This document shows, piece by piece, positions 1 through 10,852 of a stretch of DNA of 64,000 nucleotides; positions within the stretch are counted from its first letter, which is position 1, and each line of letters begins with the position of its first letter. A program made the translations under genes and the position numbers. Below the pieces are notes generated by a model. That model had not been told where the DNA came from, made no database searches, and worked only from the letters and a program-made list of their open reading frames with translations. The stretch is taken from assembly GCA_050084985.1 (NCBI GenBank), contig JBITNC010000001.1, positions 204,414,001 to 204,478,000 on the forward strand. Reading direction: 5' to 3'. Source of the DNA: Nageia nagi. Its lineage: Eukaryota > Pinophyta.

Positions 1-104
1 AAAGGGGGCAAGACTTCTTTCCCCGCGGTCGTGCTTGTCGATGGCCTCAGTCAGATTAGAGATGCAAATTGGGCACACAATGACCAGTCAAAACATTAGA
101 GAAG

Positions 105-604
105 ATGGCTCAGATCCCACCTGGACAACTGCTCAAAGATATTCTCACTCAATCCAGAGTCGTTGAGGCCTCCATGATCTTGTACACCACTCCAATCATA
201 GAGTTCTGTCTTGAGGTAGCTAGATACTGCAACACAAAGGAGGAATCTAGAGAACCCTCTATGACACTGATGGCATCCAAATGATAGACTTCACAGTGGA
301 GGGAATAAAGAACACGTTTGCATGGAGCAACGAGGGCAAGAAAATGATTAAGGATTTCGAAAGGAGTTTGTCAACTTCATATGTCATATCAGTAGAGGCA
401 AGGGAAATTTTTGTGGGCACCAACTTCGAGGAAGGCATCACTTGTGCAAACTGCAAGTCAACCACCATAATTTTTGTCATCTTCGAAAATTTTGTAAATC
501 AGTTAGCCGGGAAAGTTGAGCATCAAAAGTCAACTAACCCTGCTCTAATGATCAATCAGCCGGGAAAGTTGAGCACCAAAAGTCGACTAACTCTGCACTC
601 ATGA
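105..604 (+). pseudogene. Family E unknown protein, N-terminal fragment
   Basis: This is a broken reading frame that starts at ATG 105, runs to a stop near 273 and continues in another frame from about 265. The part with PIIEFCLEV and then DGIQMIDFTVEGIKNTFAW aligns residue by residue with E3 (FPELCLEV, then DVIIDFSLEGIKATFQW) and E2 (FLELC stop EV, then NKILDFFPSGIEEAFTC). No known domain is recognised and no catalytic motif is evident. After about position 480 the similarity to the longer copies stops and the frame runs into a tandem repeat, so the rest of the protein has been deleted here. Its value is as a third independent sequence of the unknown protein, which shows that the region is a shared coding domain rather than a chance open frame. 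Confidence 0.55.
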
Positions 605-702
605 TTAGTTAGCTAGGAAAGTTGAGCACCAAAAGTCGATTAACCCTGCTCTCCTGATCAGTCAGTTTGGCAAGTAGAGCACCAAAAGTCAACTAACTTA
701 GT
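493..702. repeat. Tandem repeat, four units of about 53 bp
   Basis: Each unit contains a variant of AATCAGCCGGGAAAGTTGAG followed by CACCAAAAGTCGACTAACCC. Units begin near 493, 547, 601 and 654; the last is the most diverged. It replaces the middle of the E0 coding region. Confidence 0.8.
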
Positions 703-1746
703 CGTAGGAGGCAACTATGTAATATTTTAATATATTTTTTTATAGAATTAGGGCAACATTTGGAACCCTAGAAATTCTATAAATAGATCCCATGGGGTCA
801 CTTTTATGTAGAATGAAAGTTTGGAACCTTTTCAAAGAGTGAAAATTTTGATAAAAAGTTCAAAGTTTTTGTAAAAGGAGAAAATTGTGGAAACTTTTTT
901 GTAACTCTTTTGCAAATCTAATACAAAGTGGTTACATATTTCCTCAAGAGAATTGTCATGCGTGGAGTGGTGAATGGGTTTCATTTGTGTCTCTCTTTCA
1001 CAATTCAAATATTTTCGTTCCTTTCCTTGAAAAGTCAAGAGTTTTAAGAAAAAATAGTTTTTCAAACTCTAAAAAATATCTTGAATTGCTCTAAGTTTGC
1101 CATCTTTTGCCTTTTGCACATTTAAACAAAATGTATTCTGAATTTGTTTCTTTTCTACATCTTATTTGAAGTTTTTGTTCAAACTTGGTTCCAAAGAGCA
1201 CATTCTACTCTGTTTCCTTTGATTGTATCGTCCCCGTCCGCATACCATTGATAATTGGCCTTGCTTCTTGCTCTAGATTCAAAGCTGATTGGACAATAGT
1301 CATTCACCTTGAACTAGATTGAATGAATCGAAACTTCATAATCGATTAGAAAACGTCTCATTTTAGACAATGCTTTGTTGTAACAATCGCCTTGTGACTT
1401 AACCAGTATTGGATTATTCTCACCCTTTTCCTTTTTTTATTTGCTTATTTTATCTTTCCTTTATTCTTTTTTTTATAAAACTAGAGCAATTTTCAATCAT
1501 CGCAAAAACACCTTGTCCCTATAAAAAAACATGAGTTAACAGCCTTTACCTCTATCAAACCAATTGAGTTCATTTCCTTAACCATATAAAATTGTGCTAC
1601 TTCAACAAGAATATGAACAAACCTTGGGGTTTCAATCCTTTCAAGAGGAGGTAAGCTATGTTATCTCACCTAAATGTTGGGTGCTTTCCCCGTCTTGATC
1701 ATTTGTAGGTGATCCTAGGCCGGAAGGAAAGGTTTCCATCCCAACA

Positions 1747-3173
1747 CCTTCTTGGTGGATGATATCTCTCTCTTACTGGATCTGGTGTAATATTTGTGGA
1801 CCTTGGGTCTCATACAACAGGTTGGCAATATCCAATCTCTGATACCACTTGTGAGGATCCAAAACTATCTTCAATCAAAAACAATCAACACTAGGGTTTA
1901 TACAACCCTCAAACACCAAACGGCCACACCACAATGCAACCACAATCCCAACGATTGCCCTTTAGGGCACACAACAACTCCACAATACCAACGTGGGGCT
2001 TCCAAAACCCCCACACCTCACACAACAACAAACAATGGCCACACAATGTTGACATCAACCCCTAGGGCTTCTCCAACACCCTGCAAACCCTACGATTGCT
2101 CCACAACACAATTGAACAACACAAAGAATGCCAACGATGGGTATACAAAGCAATACAACACAAGTATGAAGTTTCCAACAACAATATATCACAATGCATG
2201 GAACATACAATGACAACACAATGCCTCAAGGGCTAACGCATGTATACAACACAATGAGATGGAACACAATGAACTGCTTGTATGGCTTGAGATACTATGA
2301 ATGAACAATGGAGATACACAAACTGATCTAGGGTTCAAACCCTCTATTTAGATCCAAATCGTAGGATTAGACTAACTCCCTCAGCTATCCGAATCCCCTC
2401 CTGCGAAGGAGTATCCTCGAACCCTGGCGACCAATGAAGGTAGAAGCTCGTCCTCAGAATTCCACCGGATGGGCTAGGTGACCCACCTAAGCCGTAGAAT
2501 GTCAGGCTTCCAACCCTGCCACTTCTCTAAACGCCTTCTAGGAATAGTTGCTCAACATCGCTAAGACTTTGTTGCCCGATCGGGACTAGTATAGAAAGTG
2601 TATGATAAGTGGTACCTCATAATGGGGCCTCATCCCCTATACATAGTCTCTCATGTACACGGATCATGCCTTGTTATCAACCCTAGCGATTTCTAATCCA
2701 TCGTTGGGGTCGACAAGTCAACCATGCCAACGTGGGGGTCATATTGGCCCAGTATGCCAACATGGGGGTCATAAAGGCCCTCAAGGTTGATGTGGGGTCC
2801 AAATGGCCTTCTAGGCTGAGGTGGGGGTTTGTAAGGTCTCATGAGCCAACGTGGGGTATGTGGGGTCCACCCAACATTGGTACACTCCTCCGTGCACCTC
2901 CAACATGCATGACACATGACTACCTTGGGATTCCCACAATCTGGGATCACCCATGAACTACACACAACACATTGGGATTCCCACATCCGGGATAACCCAT
3001 CACAACACACAACATTACTATTCAAGGGGAGACGTCCCATTACTGGGCTCACAATGGGGTCCACAGACCATAAGCTCCTACTTGAGTTACACATACACAA
3101 CATGAACATGAACAAACACTAGAATACAAAGGGCCATGATACAATTGATCATTGGCTCAAATGGGACGTCACA
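1747..3173 (-). mobile_element. LTR element G: LTR plus primer-binding site
   Basis: Read on the minus strand, an LTR starts TGTGACGTCCCATTTGAG (right edge 3173) and ends GGATCCTCACA (left edge 1850). Directly inside lies a primer-binding site at 1837-1848, the complement of CTCTGATACCAC, which matches the 3' end of initiator methionine tRNA as in many plant Ty3/gypsy elements. Only about 100 bases of the interior remain before element E0 interrupts it; the rest would lie beyond the left edge of the window. The open frame at 1794-2213 is LTR sequence and not a gene. Confidence 0.75.
2722..2886. repeat. Degenerate modules of about 30 bp in LTR U3
   Basis: Five or six modules begin with variants of GCCAACGTGGGGGTC at about 30-base spacing. 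Related modules occur in the LTRs of elements C, D and I and inside D. Confidence 0.6.
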
Positions 3174-4795
3174 CCTACCCATGTAAGAAGACACAACATA
3201 TGTGATGTTTCCCTACAATCCACATCCACAATATGTTTCCTAAACCTTAAGAACTTGGCATAATCCTGTGTATTCGGAATATTTAAAAACATAAAATACT
3301 CTCTATTACGTAGGCCTTCATAAGTGGCCTCACATCTTAATCTCATAGAAACCTTCCACAAAAGGAATAGGGCAAATAAGATCATATAATATAAGGTCAT
3401 GTTGGGGGCTTTTTCTTTCCTACCCTTGCAAACTGGCAAATGGTATTGCAAGGCCTAGTGGAAAGACTCCAACACCTAAGTGGTAGGGCGTTACCCCTAC
3501 TTGCTATGAGGACTGTTTACCTCAAAGGTCAAAAAGTGAAGGATATAAGGGTTCTTGAAGGATATAGGGGTTCACTCGGGTGACTAGGTGGAGATGTTTA
3601 AAGCTGTTTCCAACTCAAATGAAATTTGTTATTCAAAGACTCGAAGGGTCTCTAATCCCGGTAAGGTTGTTTCTTAAAGAAAATAAAAAAAAAATAAAAG
3701 GATTTTGTTACGAAGGCTGCATAAAAAAAATAGAAAAATAAAGAAAAGATTTGTGAAGAGATGATGATATATGAATGGGGCTCTAGGGCAATGTTCTCAC
3801 TGACTAGTGTGAATTTTGGAGACTGGATTCGCACGGGTTTGATCTAGGTTCCACGCATTCCCGATCCGACTTGTGAGGCAACAACACGAATACATCGACA
3901 AGGGGAGCTTGAAGCTAAAGCAGTGGAAAGGTAAGATAGGACGGGGTAAGATTCAAACATGGAATGAAGTTCCTAGGTTAAACAACATATGCGAGTTCTC
4001 TCAAAAGACACTAATCCAATGTGTAGACTATAGAATGTTACAACCACACACACCACTTAAAATGTTTCAAAAGATCTACGAGCACTCTTTTGTCCACCTT
4101 TTAGAAGATTTACAAAATGATCCAAACACTTAAGATAGCATGGAGAAATAACATACAATGACATCCATAGTCTCAAATAAGAACATGCTCACTTCAATTA
4201 CTTGAAATTTATATCACAATTTGCGAAAAGGGAAACTTGCAAGTTTGAAAATTTTGTAAAAGTGTCCCAATTTGCACAAATGTCTAATCTTCCACAAAAT
4301 GAGCCCAAATGGGCTATAAATAGTCTTTAGAGCAACCCTAGATGTTGCCTTAACCCTAATTATGAGTTTCAAGAGATAATAAGTGGTGCAATCAAACATT
4401 GCCACATGGCATTACAAGATGTCCTCCAAATTTGTGGAAGCAAATCCTCATCCATCACAAATTTGGGAATTTATTAACAAATAAATAAGGCCTCCAAAAA
4501 TAACTTATGAAATATAATAAATACAAGACAACAAATATTGTGACTAGACAGTTGGTGGGTCCAACGCCTCTACACGCCCTTCAAAGTCATCATCCAAGAA
4601 TTTGGCCATGAGCTCCAATCCATGTAGCATCTCTAATAGCTTCGGCCCATTCTTCACCATGTTGCGCTCTATCTTGTCGACGATCCTCATCATATCCTTC
4701 TCCCACTTGGTTGACCTCAAGATGTGTGCCAGCCCAGAACCTCCTATAAAGCTATTTGTGCCCGAACGTTTGGGTTTGAATGCTCAACTTGGCTT

Positions 4796-5475
4796 GGCGC
4801 ATGGAAAAAAAGACAAAAAAGTGAATTTTTGAACCATGCGCCAACCTTGAAGGTGTGTATGCTTCCAACGTTGGGTCTCCTGCCTTCATGCTTGCTTGCC
4901 TTGATCCCTTAACTCACCCAGTAACCTGATTTTTTCTGATTTTGGGTCTTCTGGTTGGCTGAACTTATCAATTTTGATGTTTCATTTCAACTTGGACAAC
5001 TTGTGGGCTTGGCGCATGCTTCCAAAAGTCAAGTTTGTGACTTTTTGAGGCATGCGATAGCCTTGCCTGTCCACCTAGGTTGGTTGCATGGTTCAAAAAG
5101 ATAAGATTTTGTCTTTTTGAAGCATGCGCAACCTCCAATTGGCCTATTTTTCAGAGTTTGATCTTCAAGTGCTCATGTGTCAAAAAGTCAAGAATTTGTT
5201 TTTTGAGACCATGCGCCAGCCCCCTTGGGTATGCTTGAGTTGGTCTTGAGTTTTGCGGGTCCGGGACTTGTCAAATTTTCCACTTTGCTCAGACTGGCAG
5301 CCTTTCTAGGCTTGGTGCATGGTTCAAAAAGACAAGATTTTGTCTTTTTGAAGCATGCGCCAGCCTCCTGGGTGACTCATGATCATTTTCCGACCTCCGA
5401 ACTTGCTCATCTTGCCCTCCTGGCCAAGTTGCATGGTTCAAAAAGACAAGATTTTGTCTTTTCAAACCATGCGCC
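4796..5475 (-). repeat. Array of palindromic hairpins in E1 leader
   Basis: At least six imperfect palindromes lie at about 4796-4842, 5011-5057, 5081-5129, 5171-5218, 5313-5362 and 5430-5475. Each has outer arms of the type GGCGCATG / CATGCGCC and an inner stem such as AAAAGACAAGATTTTGTCTT. The best, at 5313-5362, pairs almost end to end over about 47 bases. The sequence between hairpins is not conserved. Confidence 0.85.
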
Positions 5476-5499
5476 AGTCTTGTAGTGCCTTTGCCTTGA

Positions 5500-6710
5500 G
5501 TTTTTCGTGCTTACATTGATCCAAAAATTTGGATCCCTTCAACATTCAGTAATCTCCATTTCAGTGTGTTCATTGTGATTGCCTTGTCTTCAGCTTTCCG
5601 ACGCTTCTTTCGGATCGTGAATCCGAGTCCGTATGTGGAAGATATGATATTAATTCCATTTGTGTATTTTGAGAAAAATAAAAAATTAAAAAAAATAATT
5701 TTTTTTTTTTTTTTAAAAAATAATATAGTCAAATGTGTTTGGCGGCCAACCAAGGGGGGGACCCGCAGGACCACGTAGGAGGAGGTAAGATGCATGGAGT
5801 GCCTATGTGGAGTCAAACAGTGACTGCGTGGAGGATGCCATTGGGAATTGACCGCCTGTTGGAAACCGCCCGCGTGTAGAGCCGCCCATGCCCCGTCCGC
5901 CTGCCAACCAAGCACGACCGTCTGACCTCCGACCAAGCCACGCGACCGTCTGACCGCCAGCCAAACCGCCCAAACCCCCGTCTGACCGCCAGCCAAGCCG
6001 CCAGTCAACAGGAGGTTGACTTCCTCTAAGAGCGCCACGTGTCATCACCACAGTGCACCCGCCCAATGTTAGGTTTTTTTAATGTATTTTTGGTGTTTTC
6101 AAAGGTTTATGGTGATTTTTAATTCGCCTAAGGTCCTATTATTAGGCTGAGTTAATTCTGTCAGCCTGAAACAGTCCAAAGAGCGTATTATTTCGATTTC
6201 AGAGTTCATTTTGGGGAGATTTTTACAACCATTTGATCCCAAATTTGACAGGAAGATCAAGGAGGTTAATGGGTATCTGAAAATAGGTTTTGCATCTAAT
6301 TTCTTAGTTGTAATACTCTCCAGTTTTTAGCCCCCAAAATTGTATAAAAGGGGAGCAAATTGGACGTGAAAAAAAAGGAGGATTTTAGGAAAGTTGTTTT
6401 CAGTTCTTGTTGTGATTTTCAGAGCTGTGAGTGTGTTGTGAATGTGAGAGGAGGTTTTGAAGGACCATGGAGGCCTTGTAAAATGATTCCACCCATTGAT
6501 AGTAGAGAGCTTTTGAGCTGGGTGTAGCCCACACTGGGTGAACCAGGATAATTTTGCTCGTCTCTTTCTATGGTGAATGCTTTTCTCTTCTCTGTGTTTA
6601 CAATTTTTTTCCTGATTTTCCTTTACAAGCACTTAATTGTTTTAAGTGTGAATTGATCCTAAGAAAAGGTTAAATTGAAATTTTAATCTTATAGTTTATG
6701 GATCATACAT
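5500..6710 (+). other. Segment inserted within E1 hairpin array, LTR- or promoter-like
   Basis: The E1 hairpin array is interrupted between 5475 and 6735 by unrelated DNA. It contains an A/T-only stretch at 5678-5722, a GC-rich tandem repeat at 5880-6012 and a plus-strand TATA-like box TTGTATAAAAGGGGAG near 6339. No protein is convincing in it. It may be an LTR or promoter of another element inserted in the opposite orientation, but its edges could not be fixed. Open frames called on either strand here look like chance frames in the GC-rich repeat. Confidence 0.4.
5880..6012. repeat. GC-rich tandem repeat, unit about 30 bp
   Basis: Repeated variants of CGTCTGACCGCCAGCCAAGC in an otherwise AT-rich region; three to four recognisable units. 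Confidence 0.65.
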
Positions 6711-6734
6711 TGGCTTCATTCAGCTCCCTGTGTT

Positions 6735-6897
6735 TGGCGCATGCCCAGGAAAGACAAGATTTTGTGTTCTGAAGGCATGCGCTGGGCTTGCAAGTGCCTA
6801 GATTCCGTTCTTGAGCCTTCCCTCCTATCTGGACGACCCCTAGGCCCAATCACATAGTTCAAAAAGACAAGATTTTGTCTTTATAAAGCATGTGCTA
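6735..6897 (-). repeat. Two further E1 palindromic hairpins
   Basis: Hairpins at about 6735-6783 and 6849-6897 carry the same inner stem around AAGACAAGATTTTGT and decayed outer arms (GGCGCATG / GCATGCGCT and CATAG / GCATGTGCT). They belong to the array at 4796-5475 and show that the segment between is an insertion. Confidence 0.75.
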
Positions 6898-7126
6898 GGC
6901 CTTGGAGATGCCTAGTTTGCTTTGATCGAGCTCTAACTCTTCCTAGATTCCCTAGTTCACCTAAGATGAAGGAAGAGGCTTGAACTATAAGAAGTTGTCC
7001 ATGAATCTGGGTCTTTGAGATGCAACTTCGGTGGGATTGATGATGACAAAACGAAGTATATACATGATGCATTGAGGGTCCCCAAAATCGCAGGATTTTG
7101 GGGGATGTTGTGTTTCAGTCACAACA

Positions 7127-7497
7127 GGTCCATATTGACTGTCTAAAATAACTAGGATCACCAACTCGCCCTTGCAATGGACATACAGACAAGACACAAG
7201 GGAACCAACAAATGATGCTATATACCAACTGCATAGAAAACTGAAATCTAAAACTTTGTTCTTTAAGTTATCCTGTCTACCAACTGCACAAATAGCCATC
7301 GGAAGGACAGTGTTTAGGTAGTTCATGTCCGTGAAGGCTTTTAACCACAACTTGTCATGACCTGTTAATCCAGAAGCAAATGGCATGAACAATGTAACAC
7401 TGATCCTGCTCATCCAATATGGCACATTAGTCATAGTCAACAGCCTTCTGTTCAGTCTCTTAACAAAACTAGATTTGGCTTTAACATGACTGTTCAA
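7127..7497 (-). pseudogene. Unrecognised membrane-type reading frame, broken by E1
   Basis: A minus-strand frame of about 123 codons from ATG 7497 down to the E1 edge is hydrophobic in several stretches (for example around YWMSRISVTLFMPFASGL and FLCSWYIASFVGSLVSCL). A minus-strand frame on the far side of E1 (3174-3399, containing MILFALFLLWKV) may be its continuation, but the frames do not match across the junction, so at least one frameshift would be needed. The 45 codons that extend the frame into 7126 and below belong to E1. I do not recognise the protein. It could be an exon or pseudogene fragment of a host membrane protein, or a chance frame in old repeat DNA. Confidence 0.3.
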
Positions 7498-9039
7498 GAA
7501 AAAAAAAAAGCATTATTTTATTATCATGAAAAAGCAGTTGCCTGGGTAATTTTGTTGGAGATTGCCTTAATCTTATCATCATATAAATAAAGTGATCCAA
7601 CAGTAAACAAGATGGTTTCTTCCTTTTATTGATAACAAAGCACATACAAGCAGAGGTCTCCATGATATCCAGTCATCTCTCATAACTCCACAAGTTATGC
7701 TATTTAAAATTCCCCTTCTCTGATAAGAATTTGTCATTTATTTTGCAATAGAACTGAGAGTTGGAAGCAGTTCAAAGGTGACATGTGCATCTGAAATCTG
7801 AATCTTATTTCTGCTTTCTGATTCCTTACAGCAAGATAAGGGAGAAGTGAAAATGTTTTTTCAGAGCTTTTAGGATTCATTTCAAGGCAAAAGATCCGAG
7901 GATTTAAAACCTGAAATACTGCAATATATTTGGAACATAGAAAGGAAATGCTAAAGATGTTTTTTGCCTATCACATCCAATGTCTGGCTAAAATCTGCCA
8001 TATGTTTCTGCAAGTATTTTGATATATGCATGTGTTGTAGAAGAACATTTCATTTGACATGAAATTTGTGGTAAATAGTTTTCTTTTCAAAAACTAAATT
8101 ACTAAGTATATCATTATAGGATTGGTCTTACTCAGCCAAATCAAGATAGAAAATATTTCAATCGATTTGGGCGTATGCTTATGCCGTCTGTGTGTTGTAT
8201 ATGTATAACTTATTTTGATAAATAACTTGCTTTTCAGATGATGGGATATTTATACGTATATATCAAAAACCTATGACTAACGAATATAATTATTTAAGTA
8301 AAAGACAAGATTATGAAATTTGGTCTTCTATGGAGTACCATAACATCATCGTAAATGTCATTCTTTATGAATATGCACCAAGATGCATAATGATAACAAA
8401 GTAGATACTTGACATGTCAGGCATTTAAAAGATGCAAACGTACACACTATATTCCAGATCCAATGCATGTGTACTGAAGTAAAACAATTTACATGCAATT
8501 TTGCGGGTCCACATATGGACATGTAAAGGGTTAATTTAAGACATACCAAGCCTTACATGATAGACTTTCATACTAAAGAGCAATAAAATGATGCGGAAGA
8601 TATCCAACTTAGAAGAATTTATTGGGTTCCTCAAGATTGAATAAGATAAAGGAACAATGTAGTATACATTATAGTTTTACCCTCATTCTGGCACACCAGG
8701 CATTCTGCCATGTAGTTCTTGGCATTCACTATAACACCTTTCTGAAAGGAATTCCTCTTAATCCTGTTAAATGCCTTTGGGAAATTTGGATGTTGTATTG
8801 GGGACTCATGTGTATCTGAGAGGATCTGTTCTTTCAATTGTGAAGTTTGACATAAATACAAACAACCCTTATAACAGAGGGTATCATCTTGTCATGCATG
8901 CTTATCTAGTACATTTTGTTCCTCTTACAGTTGTTAATTATGTTGCAGGATTGGATTGGGAGGCTTTGCTACCATTCTAGACTTGCTTCATTAACCTGTT
9001 GGGGGTTTAGACAGAAATTGAGCAGACAAGAGCCTTAGC
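7498..9039. other. No supportable gene; old unique-looking AT-rich DNA
   Basis: Short frames on both strands only, none with recognisable motifs. No LTR ends, primer sites or tandem repeats were seen. It could be intron or decayed transposon sequence. Confidence 0.5.
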
Positions 9040-9540
9040 TTCCTCTTTCCTAGAGAGTTGGTTGTCTTTGGGCACCTGCTTTACCTTTTTTGCATGCCAC
9101 AAAGATATATATCAAAAGATTTTTGCAAACTTGAATGCCTTCAAAAATGGATATTATTCTAAAAGGCTTGAAATGGAAGTTAATGACACTTTGCCATGCA
9201 AAGGGACCATTTGTGAGATAATGGCATCACCAAGAGCTCATACTGGACCAAATGAGCTATGACTAGCTGTTGATGATACTTCATATCTAATATCTTGAGT
9301 GAAGAACAAATTTTGTAAAAGGGACTGCATCATAAATTTATCTGGTAATTTATCGATGACAGGTATGAATAGCTTGTCTTTGAGCTTGATTTTGTTTAGC
9401 CTTTTATTATAGTACACAGACATCCTCTAGAATCCATCCTCCTTGGTGACCATGATTACTATCATTGAGGATACAATAATCTTGAAGAATATGATTCTTA
9501 TATCAAACATCTCTTGAATTATTTTATTTTCTCTTGCTCT
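9040..9540 (-). pseudogene. Decayed Ty3/gypsy reverse transcriptase relic
   Basis: The minus strand reads as the core of a gypsy reverse transcriptase: a decayed IVIMVTKEDGF, a stop, then RMSVYYNKRLNKIKLKDK and LFIPVIDKLPDKFM. These correspond to the family pattern of a VVMVxKKDG block, then RMCVDYRxLNK, then KDxxPIPxIDELLDEL. Further left an ELLVMPL remnant corresponds to FLVMPFG. The catalytic aspartate pair is not recognisable. No LTR or integrase could be assigned, so this is an old fragment, more decayed than elements A and C and not obviously the same lineage. Confidence 0.6.
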
Positions 9541-9994
9541 TCTGGTCCTATGGAACAGATTATACTATTAGGAGAGTGGCTTCTAGGTATCAACTCAACA
9601 TGATTCTTCTCTCTTTTTGAGATGAATTGTAATGTACCTTTCTAAAACATGCACAACTTTTCAATACAATTCTGCATTCATTCTTAAATTAGGGTACAAT
9701 AGTAAATGCTCATTAACCATCCAAACATGCGCTCAAGATTGAATTATAATAGTACTAACTGGATCTGATATAATGCTCATATAACGTGAAAATGACCAAA
9801 CTAGGGCAAAATTGCAGATCTGTAACATAAGAGAAATATGAATCCAAAATACTCTAAACTGCATTCATTCCCATGCACAATGAATGATAATAGCACAACA
9901 ATAATAGAAGAACATTCATTCACATATGAAGAGCAATATAAGTGTCGAATATTAATAATAATGACCAAGAATAAATATTGGCTTGTAACAAGTT
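9541..9994. other. No supportable feature
   Basis: AT-rich sequence without convincing coding, LTR ends or repeats. The short frames on both strands at 9801-10110 lack motifs. Confidence 0.45.
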
Positions 9995-10852
9995 CTAAGG
10001 CAAAGCCCAAGACTCTTAAAAATGCTCAACCAAGACTCTTGAAGGTTGGCACAAGACCCAAGATGGCTCCCAAGGCTGGTGCAAGACTCAATATGGCTCC
10101 AAGATCCTAGCACTAGGGCTAGAAGGTCTCCCAAGGTTGGCGCAAGCTCTCCATGTGAATGTGATTGCGAACATGCCACTTCTAGGCTAGGGAGCAGCAC
10201 TAGTCCTTAGAAGAAAGAGAGGGGAGCAACCCCAACTGTGAGATGATCCATGATCAAATGCCAAATTATGATGATCCTCAAGTGGTGAATCTTTCCTCCT
10301 TTTATAGGTGCTTTTACCTTGAAATTACCAATAATTAAACTCCTAACAAGACTCAATATGGCTCCAAGATCCTAGCACTAGGGCTAGAAGGTCTCCCAAG
10401 GTTGGCGCAAGCTCTCCATGTGAATGTGATTGCGAACATGCCACTTCTAGGCTAGGGAGCAGCACTAGTCCTTAGAAGAAAGAGAGGGGAGCAACCCCAA
10501 CTGTGAGATGATCCATGATCAAATGCCAAATTATGATGATCCTCAAGTGGTGAATCTTTCCTCCTTTTATAGGTGCTTTTACCTTGAAATTACCAATAAT
10601 TAAACTCCTAACCAACTTGGAATAAAGTAACTTTCTTCGAGTCGACTTTTCCTTGGCCACAATATTAGAATCCTAGTTTTGTAGGCGAACTTCAAAAGTC
10701 CACATCTCCTTCATTTCTTGACAAAACCATATTGACTTGTCAAATTGATTGGCAAAAGATTCTCCATCGATTCCAAAAGACAAATTGGTGATCCAAGACT
10801 TGTGATGGAAGTTATGCCTTCAAAAAGGTTTCTCAAAATTGGGGACATTACA
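9995..10852 (-). mobile_element. LTR-like segment H1
   Basis: On the minus strand it starts TGTAATGTCCCCAATTTTGA (right edge 10852) and shares most of its length with the plus-strand segment at 62608-63192, including a TATA-like TATAAAAGGAGGAAAG box and the block CTTCTAGCCCTAG. The two copies are in opposite orientation at opposite ends of the window. The left edge is approximate. No coding sequence is present, so it is probably a solo LTR. The minus-strand frame at 10472-10660 also occurs in the second copy and is LTR sequence. Confidence 0.6.
10082..10611. repeat. Near-identical tandem duplication, 265-bp unit
   Basis: The block starting CAAGACTCAATATGGCTCC at 10082 is repeated at 10347 with no difference that I could see over 265 bases. 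It lies inside H1 and includes its TATA-like box, so H1 has two promoter-like units. The lack of differences points to a recent event or an assembly artefact. Confidence 0.9.

Larger units (their letters stand above)
1..1746 (+). mobile_element. Family E element, copy E0 (3' part, window-truncated)
   Basis: The 5' part lies outside the window. It is recognised as a family E copy because its translated start region matches the E2 and E3 proteins and because its last 130 bases match the 3' end of E2 (shared AAACCTTGGGGTT and TTTCAAG(A/T)GGAGGTAAG). It ends at CCCAACA (1740-1746) in a terminal stem in which TGTTGGGT near 1676 faces ATCCCAACA, with CTTTCC and GGAAAGG inside it. A pyrimidine-rich tract (1423-1487) and the block AGGGCAACAT...CTATAAATAG (about 748-787) recur in the 3' regions of other copies. 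Most of the coding region is missing, so it is an internally deleted copy lying in the minus-strand LTR element to its right. Confidence 0.6.
3400..7126 (-). mobile_element. Family E element, copy E1 (coding region deleted)
   Basis: Read on the minus strand it starts TGTTGTGACTGAAACACAAC (right edge 7126) and ends GCCCCCAACA (left edge 3400). The flanks GGTCA (3395-3399) and GGTCC (7127-7131) look like a 5-bp target duplication with one change. The 5' end has two small hairpins, one of them CCCCAAAAT...ATTTTGGGG. The leader carries the same array of palindromic hairpins as E3, and the 3' region shows the pyrimidine tract (3668-3750 on the opposite strand), the GGCAACAT block and a terminal hairpin. 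The large coding region found in E2 and E3 is absent, so this is a non-autonomous deletion copy, further interrupted at about 5500-6710. Confidence 0.7.

Noticed and set aside
1794-2213. 139-codon plus-strand frame
   Set aside because: It lies in the G primer region and LTR, is rich in Thr, Asn, Pro and His by base composition, and has no homologue in the other LTR elements.
5511-6066. Two overlapping minus-strand frames of 175 and 87 codons
   Set aside because: They arise from the GC-rich tandem repeat and an A/T run; the peptides are low-complexity Gly, Trp and Arg.
8622-9262. Short plus-strand frames
   Set aside because: No motif; the last of them is antisense to the gypsy reverse transcriptase relic.
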